A DNA stretch of 64,000 bases from Candidatus Saccharibacteria bacterium 49-20 (GTDB lineage Bacteria > Patescibacteriota > Saccharimonadia > Saccharimonadales > Saccharimonadaceae): positions 516,011-580,010 of the forward strand of contig MKSN01000001.1 of the NCBI GenBank assembly GCA_001897295.1, given 5' to 3'. Positions 58,598 through 64,000 of the stretch are shown here, in pieces; within the stretch, counting starts at the first letter, position 1; every line of letters starts with the position of its first letter. The notes beneath the pieces were generated by a model. The model was not told the origin of the DNA. It saw nothing but the letters and a program-made list of their open reading frames with translations, and ran no database searches. The translations under genes were made by a program, and so were the position numbers.

Positions 58598-59043
58598 GAC
58601 TTGCTCCTTTCCAATTCTTCTTTTAGATGTTCCATAAATTCACTTTTGAGTAGTTCTTGCCAGGGTGTAAACAGCGGCGAGGGCAACGAGTCGAAGTCTA
58701 CCCAACGTAACTCTTCACACTTTTCGGGCTCGAGGTTTTGCGGCTCCCCGCTCACCCAATCAGCAATGCTAAATATCGAGATAGAGTGCACGCCTTCATC
58801 GGGGAAATAGTTATTAGTAACCGCCCCGAAGCGCAGATTCCCAATTTCGCAGCCCACTTCCTCGAGGACTTCACGCGTCACTGCCTGTTCGAAAGTTTCA
58901 CCAACCTCTTGCCACCCACCAGGGACCGACCACGTACCCGCACCATGCTTACCGGCGCGTTTCATCATCAAGAATTTGCCATCACGCATAATAATCGCAG
59001 CCTGCCCTACCCACACGTGTCCTTGATCGTACATTGAGCCCAT
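58594..59043 (-). CDS. NUDIX hydrolase in the ileS operon
   Basis: A 149-residue Nudix enzyme. The box GGWQEVGETFEQAVTREVLEEVG matches GX5EX7REUXEEXGU exactly. The front part (VWVGQAAIIMRDGKFLMMKRAGKHGAGTWSVPGG) and tail are like those of MutT/NTP pyrophosphohydrolases of dihydroneopterin- or 8-oxo-dGTP type; the substrate cannot be told. AGGAAG precedes ATG 59043. It lies between the T-box and ileS with 4-nt overlap, so it is controlled by isoleucine supply; an unusual companion for a synthetase gene. Confidence 0.93.
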   Translation of the reverse strand: MGSMYDQGHVWVGQAAIIMRDGKFLMMKRAGKHGAGTWSVPGGWQEVGETFEQAVTREVLEEVGCEIGNLRFGAVTNNYFPDEGVHSISIFSIADWVSGEPQNLEPEKCEELRWVDFDSLPSPLFTPWQELLKSEFMEHLKEELERSKS

Positions 59044-59271
59044 AGTGATACTTCCTGTTTAAAAAAATAAAAGACCTTCGTCCATCGGAGCCCGCGTTGC
59101 GGGTGGTACCATCCGATTTCCGAAAGTCTTGCTTTCAGCACTTCGTTAGTTCACTGTGTCGCCGGAATCGCGTTGGGGTCTAGTTTCTTTCGATTTCTTC
59201 CCAAAACTCGTGGGTGATAGCCACTCAAACGTTTATGCCCTTATTTTACCTCAAACTACAGTGGCGTACAA
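59044..59271 (-). ncRNA. T-box riboswitch (isoleucine specifier) upstream of NUDIX-ileS
   Basis: On the minus strand: TTGTAC-N17-TAAAAT (59271-59243), then a small stem GTGG-CTATCAC-CCAC whose loop holds ATC (59218-59216), an isoleucine codon. Downstream lies the T-box motif with the TGG-T-ACC core (59111-59105) in an antiterminator-type stem, overlapped by a terminator: AAGACTTTCG...CGAAGGTCTT with ATCGGA/TCCGAT and CCGC/GCGGG inside (59130-59071), then TTTTATTTTTTT. Folds are by eye. This is the only T-box I see; serS, lysS and proS have leaderless promoters instead. Confidence 0.8.
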
Positions 59272-59280
59272 GCTATTGAA

Positions 59281-60264
59281 CTACTCCGCACCCTGGTCGT
59301 ACAAACTCTTAATCTCCGCACCAGTCAGTGCACGACCATAGAAACGTGCATCATCCAGCGAACCAACAAAACCCTCAGTCCCGCCCGTGTTATAAGCTCC
59401 AACAACAACATCGTTTGTGCCATACCCAGTAATGACAGGTCCGGCTACGTCACAGATTTGAGAGCCGTTCACATATAACTTCATGCGCCCTGTACTCGAA
59501 CTAATTGTGTAAACGACGTGATACCAGGTATTTACCGCGACGCTTACCGGACAGTTATAGGTGTCGGTCCAACCCGTAGTGCTCGATGCGAGCATACCAA
59601 CCGCAGTACCTCCAGCATTAAAGCGATACTTCTGCTTTCCCTCTTTGGCAATCAATGTCCCCACCGAAGCAAGGTTAGTTGAACGCGCCCACACACTTAG
59701 GGTGAGATCTGGTTTATTGAATAGTGTCGAGTTTCCCATCGTAATAGACGCTGCAGCACCCGAAAAGAGGTACGCACCATTTGCGCTGCCGTCCTGCCCA
59801 GTTGTGAGTGTTGCACCACTCACGGTGCCGTTTAGCCCATTTCCACTCGTGTCGTTTGCTCCACCGTCAAAGTTCCAATGTCCAACCATGCCATCAGCTC
59901 CACAACGCCCAACTGCTGGACTCGTCGTGCTTGAACTCGCGTACCAACGCAACGAGCCATTTGAGCTCTCAAGGCAATAGCTGTTATCAAGACTGTTGTA
60001 TTGGTAGTAGTAAGTATTACCAGAGCTTGCAACTATATTAGCCGCGCTTAGTGACGCAGGATACATCTCGGTACCACTCTGCAATTTAACTACCTCAAGT
60101 CGCTTCACGCCATTTTCAATATCAGCTTTTACCGCCGTATCTTTAGTGCGATTCGTAATGCCATTATATGCAACAATTGTAATAGCTGCCAAAATAGCTA
60201 TCACCACGACGACAATGAGAAGCTCAACGATAGTAAACCCTGTTTGTTTTTGCCCACGAATCAT
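59281..60264 (-). CDS. Type IV pilin-like protein with C-terminal LamG domain
   Basis: A 327-residue prepilin: leader MIRGQKQTG|FTIVELLIVVVV with Glu at +5, hydrophobic spine, a short alpha/beta pilin region (to about 125), then a concanavalin/LamG-type jelly roll (MVGHWNFDGGANDTSGNGLNGTVSGA..., FVGSLDDARFYGRALTGAEIKSLYDQ), a glycan-binding fold. The N-terminus is nearly the same as in the interrupted pilin at 15 kb, but the C-terminal modules differ, suggesting a family of minor pilins with swapped adhesive tips. GATACT ends 9 nt before the ATG. Cleavage and assembly genes are outside the window. Confidence 0.92.
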   Translation of the reverse strand: MIRGQKQTGFTIVELLIVVVVIAILAAITIVAYNGITNRTKDTAVKADIENGVKRLEVVKLQSGTEMYPASLSAANIVASSGNTYYYQYNSLDNSYCLESSNGSLRWYASSSTTSPAVGRCGADGMVGHWNFDGGANDTSGNGLNGTVSGATLTTGQDGSANGAYLFSGAAASITMGNSTLFNKPDLTLSVWARSTNLASVGTLIAKEGKQKYRFNAGGTAVGMLASSTTGWTDTYNCPVSVAVNTWYHVVYTISSSTGRMKLYVNGSQICDVAGPVITGYGTNDVVVGAYNTGGTEGFVGSLDDARFYGRALTGAEIKSLYDQGAE

Positions 60265-60277
60265 ATGCTATATAGTA

Positions 60278-61303
60278 TCAAACCACAAAGCGCTCGGCTA
60301 GCGCCTGCTTGATAATCGCAACCTGCAAAAAGACGTCGTTCGCAAACGCATGTGTATCGTCCTTGAGTCGTAGCGCTTTGACCCGCCCCTTCGCCGCATC
60401 GCGATTCAACATATCAAGGCTTGTAGCCATGTGCGCATCGTTTCCAAGCTCACTCTTCCCCGCCCAAGCTACAGACGCAGTCATGTCAGTATGCTTTTGA
60501 AGCGTACGCGTCAAAAGTGGAACAAAATCAACCCGGGCTAGCATAAACCCAATCGCAATATTCACCGGACGCATAATCCCCTGCGAATAATGCACAAACT
60601 TCACCGCATCCTGACGTGCATCCAAAAAAGTCTGCAGCTTCGTGCGATTCACGTACTCACCGAGTGGTTTAAATGTAGCAGTGAAATCTTTTAACAATTG
60701 CTGCGGATAGCGCGGGTGCGCCACCGGGTCTAGTAAAATGAGTCCTTTGGTTTGTGCTGGATTAGCGTAGTATGCAGCGAGTAGCGCCTTTAGCGCACCG
60801 TAAGAGTATCCTACTTGATACGCACCTTCGATGCGCTGCGAGGTGAGGTATTCAAGCTCGACGCCAACCGCGGCTCGAAGTTTTTTCGTAAAAGCCACTC
60901 GCCACCAATCCGCCAACGAAAAGTTCTCTTGCTTGTAGGCAAATGGCTTTCCGCTTGGATTGCCGAACGCAATAATTCGATAGGCCGGGAACGCAAGCGC
61001 CAGCGTCGCCACTTGATACAACTGATTTGGATCAAGCGAATTACCCATTGGCAGATGCACTACCAGCACGCCTTCCTGCGTTTCGCGTGCGTCAACGTCG
61101 ACCAAAGGTACACCCTTCCTTTTTTTGGTAATAAACAAGGTTGGCTCAAGCGGCACGCCAACTTTTTTAAAGAGCGCCTCGTACGTTTCAAACCCCTGCT
61201 GCACCGTCGCCTGCGATGAAACCGCGTCGATCACCTTAGAATCAAATAACCCATACGCCTCAAGCCGCGTACGGGTTATTTTTGAAATAGAATCATTCGG
61301 CAC
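60278..61303 (-). CDS. Alpha/beta hydrolase-like protein
   Basis: A 341-residue protein with the nucleophile elbow GYSYGA (GxSxG) in YQVGYSYGALKALLAAYY and GLILLDPVAHPR afterward, placing it in the alpha/beta-hydrolase superfamily. The acid may be in LILLDPV and the His in KDDTHAFAND, but spacing was not verified. No signal peptide. It follows the VKOR gene and precedes the pilin gene, on the same strand with 9 nt spacing to VKOR. Substrate unknown. Confidence 0.85.
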   Translation of the reverse strand: MPNDSISKITRTRLEAYGLFDSKVIDAVSSQATVQQGFETYEALFKKVGVPLEPTLFITKKRKGVPLVDVDARETQEGVLVVHLPMGNSLDPNQLYQVATLALAFPAYRIIAFGNPSGKPFAYKQENFSLADWWRVAFTKKLRAAVGVELEYLTSQRIEGAYQVGYSYGALKALLAAYYANPAQTKGLILLDPVAHPRYPQQLLKDFTATFKPLGEYVNRTKLQTFLDARQDAVKFVHYSQGIMRPVNIAIGFMLARVDFVPLLTRTLQKHTDMTASVAWAGKSELGNDAHMATSLDMLNRDAAKGRVKALRLKDDTHAFANDVFLQVAIIKQALAERFVV

Positions 61304-61312
61304 GGACGGCTC

Positions 61313-61951
61313 CTATAGGAAGAGGCTGTCACCGTACTTGATAAAGATAGCTGCGATTAGCACCGCAATAGTCACGCCCAGTACGAGCTTGTCGTAGTCT
61401 TTTGCGACGAACTTTTCAGCTGCCTTTTGAGCTTTTTTCGGAAGATACAGGTTATTCTCTCGAATGTTATAGCGGGTAATCGAGAACCAGACAAAGATAG
61501 TCGACGCGGTCACAAGCAGACACCAAGGACAAAGCGCGCCAATGACGAACATGCTCGTAAAGAACAGGTAGATTGCGAACGCGAGCCCAGCTGTATAGCC
61601 AATTTGCGCCCAGAACATAAAGCGGCGCGGAAATGCGATGCCCGCAAGGCCTGCAATCGCCACGGTAATCACGACCGGCTCAGCCATTAGACCAAAGAAG
61701 CTATTTGGAAAACCGAGAAGCTCGGCGCTTGGGTGCTTGGCGACTGTTGCACAGTTTAGCACCACATTCACACTACAGCTTAATTCTGCATTCGGGTTTT
61801 TAGCAAGCTCTACTGCCTCGACCGACAATACAAATGCCGCCAACAGGCTTAATAGCGCACCCACCAACATACTTGCGAAAATCCAGCGATTGTCGCGAAT
61901 CTTTTTGTCATCGTGCTTAAAATAGCCGATAAAATCTTTTACTTTAGACAT
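61313..61951 (-). CDS. Vitamin K epoxide reductase (VKOR) family protein
   Basis: A 212-residue polytopic protein with VKOR's four-helix core. The redox cysteines are present: C59 and C67 (SCSVNVVLNCATV) and the CPWC pair C141/C144. Bacterial VKORs reoxidise a DsbA- or thioredoxin-like protein that forms disulfides in exported proteins, passing electrons to quinones. The partner gene next door (61944-62201) is thioredoxin-like but without its own cysteines. The start overlaps that gene by 8 nt. Confidence 0.93.
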   Translation of the reverse strand: MSKVKDFIGYFKHDDKKIRDNRWIFASMLVGALLSLLAAFVLSVEAVELAKNPNAELSCSVNVVLNCATVAKHPSAELLGFPNSFFGLMAEPVVITVAIAGLAGIAFPRRFMFWAQIGYTAGLAFAIYLFFTSMFVIGALCPWCLLVTASTIFVWFSITRYNIRENNLYLPKKAQKAAEKFVAKDYDKLVLGVTIAVLIAAIFIKYGDSLFL

Positions 61952-62201
61952 AGTAGCTCACTTCACTTAGGGTTGGTAGTGGAAGGCCCTTCCACTGGTT
62001 TTGGATTTGACCATCGTCAGAGATGGCAATAATCGTTGGGTACTCCACGACGTCATAGGTTTGAGCAAACCCACTCCCCTCCCGAGTGTCCGGGTCGAGG
62101 GTTTCGAGCTCACGCCCGGTTTGACGCTTAAAGTCTTCCAGAAATTCGTCAACGCGACGTGCGTAATCAGTTGCTTGCTTGTAGACCACCACTACGCGCA
62201 T
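61944..62201 (-). CDS. Thioredoxin-like protein lacking a CxxC motif
   Basis: An 85-residue protein with thioredoxin-fold strands (MRVVVVYKQ..., VVEYPTIIAISDDGQ), including the cis-Pro segment (YPTII), but no cysteine at all; the N-terminal strand leads into KQATDYARR where CxxC would be. It starts 3 nt after the nrdR stop and overlaps VKOR. It may be a structural partner or a degenerate thioredoxin; it cannot do thiol exchange by itself. Confidence 0.8.
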   Translation of the reverse strand: MRVVVVYKQATDYARRVDEFLEDFKRQTGRELETLDPDTREGSGFAQTYDVVEYPTIIAISDDGQIQNQWKGLPLPTLSEVSYYV

Positions 62202-62204
62202 AGC

Positions 62205-62669
62205 TTAGGCGACCTTCTTGGCTTGATTTTGCTCGCGGCGCTCTTCGAGGATTTTCACGAAGTCATCGAGCGTCTTGAACTCTTGGTACACACTGGCGAA
62301 TCGCACATAGGCAACCTCGTTACGCGCAGCAAGTTCGTCGAGCACCTTGTCTCCGATTTGCTGGCTGGTGATTTCACTTTCACCAAGGTCGTACAAGCCG
62401 TCCTCGATCACATCGATCATCTCTTCAACTTCAACTTCTGAGGTAAAGAACTTGCCAACCGAACGCTTAATAGCCGTTGCAAGCTTATCGCGGTCATATA
62501 GCTCGCGCGCACCATTCTTTTTTACAATCGCAAGATTTGGCTTTTCAATGCGCTCGTAAGTAGTAAATCGAGTTCCATCAGGTGCTTCGCGGCGGCGGCG
62601 AATCGTTACGCCGTCACTCACTTCGCGTGATTCAATAACACGACTATCGCCGATTACTACTTTTGCCAT
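62205..62669 (-). CDS. nrdR: NrdR-like repressor lacking its zinc-ribbon cysteines
   Basis: A 154-residue protein that aligns throughout with NrdR, the nucleotide-sensing repressor of ribonucleotide reductase genes: DSRVIESREVSDGVTIRRRREAPDGTRFTTYERIEKP, then an ATP-cone (AIVKKNGARELYDRDKLATAIKRSV...DKVLDELAARNEVAYVRFASVYQEF). The N-terminal zinc ribbon CPxC...CxxC is absent: the first residues are MAKVVIGDSR and the second pair is replaced by APDG. DNA binding normally needs that ribbon; the RRRRE basic patch remains. It lies between ftsZ and the thioredoxin-like gene, with 6 nt to ftsZ. Confidence 0.9.
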   Translation of the reverse strand: MAKVVIGDSRVIESREVSDGVTIRRRREAPDGTRFTTYERIEKPNLAIVKKNGARELYDRDKLATAIKRSVGKFFTSEVEVEEMIDVIEDGLYDLGESEITSQQIGDKVLDELAARNEVAYVRFASVYQEFKTLDDFVKILEERREQNQAKKVA

Positions 62670-62675
62670 ATATGA

Positions 62676-63887
62676 CTACTCCTCGTCCTTCTTGTTCTTT
62701 TTGTTCTTTTTGCGGCGACGTAGGAATGCCGGTGTGTCAGACTCATCGTCTTCTTCTACCGCTTGGTTCCACATGCTTTCAGTTGGCTCTTCGTTGAAGA
62801 TTTGAGCGGCCTCTGTGTGGTCGAGGTTCATGTCGATGTCTTTTACTTCGGTTTCATCGATTGCTGCGCTCATCTTTTCTGCAATCTCAGGGTCAGCAAC
62901 TTCAGTTGCAGGCTCTTCATCTTGGAAGTAGGCAGAATCAAAGCCAGTTGCGATGACGGTAATAATCAGCTCGTCTTCGATGTCCGGCTTAAGCGTTGCA
63001 CCAAAGATGATGTTTGCGTCAGGAGACACGGCGCTGGTGATGATTTCGGCAGCTTCTTGGATTTCGCTCATAGACATGTCGTAGCCACCGGTTACGTTGA
63101 AGAGTACGCCCCGTGCGCCGTCGATTGATACTTCGATAAGTGGTGACTCAATCGCCTGTTGTGCAGCAAGTGCAGCACGGTTGTCGCCTGAAGCGCGCCC
63201 AATACCCATAAGCGCTGAGCCAGCGTTGCTCATGATTGCCTTTACGTCGGCGAAGTCGAGGTTAATGAGTCCATGCTCGGTAATGAGCTCGGAAATACCT
63301 TGGACACCCTGACGAAGCACATCATCGGCGATCTTAAAGGTTTCAAGAAGTGGGGTGCGGCGATCGATGGTTTGGAGAAGACGATCGTTAGGAATAGTAA
63401 TCAATGTGTCGACGTGACGGCGGAGCTGAGTAATTGCCCAGTCAGCGTTTTGGCGACGTTTCTCGCCTTCGAAGCTAAATGGCTTGGTTGCAACACCAAC
63501 CACAAGGATGCCCATTTCGCGGGCCACTTCGGCCACGACGTAGCCGGCACCAGAACCAGTACCACCACCCGCACCGATAGTGACAAACACCATGTCAGCA
63601 CCTTCAAGTGATTGACGAATATCATCACGAGATTCATTTGCTGCAGCCTCACCCTTTGAAGGATCAGCACCCGCACCAAGGCCACCTGTTGTGGTGTGGC
63701 CAAGGTGAATCTTAATATCAGCTTTACTGTTGTGAAGTGCCTGTGCATCGGTGTTCATGGCAATAAATTGCACACCGGCAAGGCCAGCTTCTTTCATACG
63801 ATTTACTGCGGAACCACCCGCGCCACCTACACCAACAACCTTAATACTCGCGAAGGTCTGGATGTCACTTGGTTTTACTTCAGGCAT
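62676..63887 (-). CDS. ftsZ: Cell-division GTPase FtsZ
   Basis: A 403-residue FtsZ. The GTP-binding N-domain has VVGVGGAGGSAVNRMKEAGL and the tubulin signature GAGGGTGSGA; T7-loop NLDFADVKAIM is intact; an acidic linker and a basic C-terminus (FLRRRKKNKKNKKDEE) follow. It forms the division ring. TATACT (63938-63933) and AGGAGAGA before the ATG show a leadered transcript. It leads a run ftsZ-nrdR-thioredoxin-like-VKOR-hydrolase. Confidence 0.97.
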   Translation of the reverse strand: MPEVKPSDIQTFASIKVVGVGGAGGSAVNRMKEAGLAGVQFIAMNTDAQALHNSKADIKIHLGHTTTGGLGAGADPSKGEAAANESRDDIRQSLEGADMVFVTIGAGGGTGSGAGYVVAEVAREMGILVVGVATKPFSFEGEKRRQNADWAITQLRRHVDTLITIPNDRLLQTIDRRTPLLETFKIADDVLRQGVQGISELITEHGLINLDFADVKAIMSNAGSALMGIGRASGDNRAALAAQQAIESPLIEVSIDGARGVLFNVTGGYDMSMSEIQEAAEIITSAVSPDANIIFGATLKPDIEDELIITVIATGFDSAYFQDEEPATEVADPEIAEKMSAAIDETEVKDIDMNLDHTEAAQIFNEEPTESMWNQAVEEDDESDTPAFLRRRKKNKKNKKDEE

Positions 63888-64000
63888 GCCTGTCTCTCCT
63901 AGATTTGTTTCCTATAATTAACCCTTTGCTCTAGTATACCACGCACCCGCAAACGGCAACACCTATGTGTTCGAACAAGTAGTGTGTGCAGCTAAAGCTG
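63888..64000 (-). promoter_or_regulatory. ftsZ promoter region up to the window edge
   Basis: Holds TATACT (63938-63933), the ribosome site AGGAGAGA (63900-63893) and, at the edge, the short palindrome CAGCTTTAGCTG (63989-64000). No gene is seen in the remaining bases; the upstream gene lies outside. Confidence 0.6.

Noticed and set aside
1-64000. Alternative genetic code with UGA as glycine or tryptophan
   Set aside because: RF2 is present, core genes are full length without in-frame UGA, and the two Clp_N-like ORFs end in TGA at natural positions.
1-64000. tRNA genes, CRISPR arrays, insertion sequences or prophage
   Set aside because: No cloverleaf, regularly spaced repeat, transposase or phage gene was recognised in any intergenic gap or ORF.

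Overview
The window looks like a chromosomal segment of a small-genome Patescibacteria (CPR) member, most likely Saccharibacteria (TM7). This is inferred from gene content and architecture; no 16S gene is present. Coding density is very high and almost all genes are core: translation (prfA, prfB, serS, lysS, proS, ileS, rpsB-tsf, frr, rplU, L31, hpf, prmC), cell wall and division (ftsEX plus a CHAP hydrolase, murD, uppS, LCP, ftsZ), secretion (secA, lepB, rseP), ParAB, and pilin-like and other surface proteins. Release factor 2 is present and every core ORF is full length under the standard code, so UGA is a stop. That argues against the UGA-recoding CPR lineages.

Layout. 1-6.6 kb (minus): a division/wall block reading small membrane protein, ftsE, ftsX, CHAP coiled-coil hydrolase, ctpA, response regulator, and a large protein that runs off the left edge. 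6.7-8.05 kb: two GC-rich genes resembling ClpC N-domains, each with a strong ribosome binding site and a perfect GC-rich 3' hairpin; they look foreign. 8-18 kb: prfB, murD, an M16 peptidase, secA, hpf, an amber-interrupted pilin, pgeF, serS. 18-25 kb: PadR regulator, PspC-like sensor and MacB-like ABC exporter, then a DUF2207 protein and an FMN reductase. 25-34.5 kb: lysS, greA, proS, CPBP, rseP, uppS, frr, a plus-strand cyclase-like protein, then tsf and rpsB behind a leader that can hide its own ribosome binding site. 34.5-46 kb: a clan-CD (caspase-like) peptidase candidate, membrane proteins, L31, prfA, prmC, LCP, lepB. 46-53.4 kb: parB, parA, a P-loop kinase, rplU, a CAP protein, and two surface proteins sharing a C-terminal G-x-AWYWW-TM-basic tail. 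53.4-55.6 kb: a divergent pair of a 59-aa acidic protein and a PD-(D/E)XK-like protein, followed by a third GC-rich foreign-looking gene. 55.6-64 kb: ileS and NUDIX behind a T-box, a LamG-type pilin, alpha/beta hydrolase, VKOR, a thioredoxin-like protein, an NrdR without its zinc-ribbon cysteines, and ftsZ.

Three results stand out. (1) A dispersed structured element occurs in three copies (about 26.7, 42.7 and 46.1 kb). It has conserved boxes but stems that differ from copy to copy while staying self-complementary, and it always sits next to stop codons; a fourth element with the same architecture follows ftsX. (2) About twenty genes have a -10 hexamer only 7-13 nt before the start codon, usually as an extended TGC-TATAAT, implying widespread leaderless transcription; the three foreign-looking genes instead have long leaders and strong Shine-Dalgarno sites. 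(3) Several family oddities appear: a cysteine-less NrdR, an in-frame amber stop in a pilin, and a new candidate C-terminal surface-anchor motif.

No tRNA, rRNA, CRISPR array, transposase or phage gene was recognised. Once the edge gene at 1-1490 and two short ORFs missing from the ORF track are added, no stretch over 300 bases lacks a gene.
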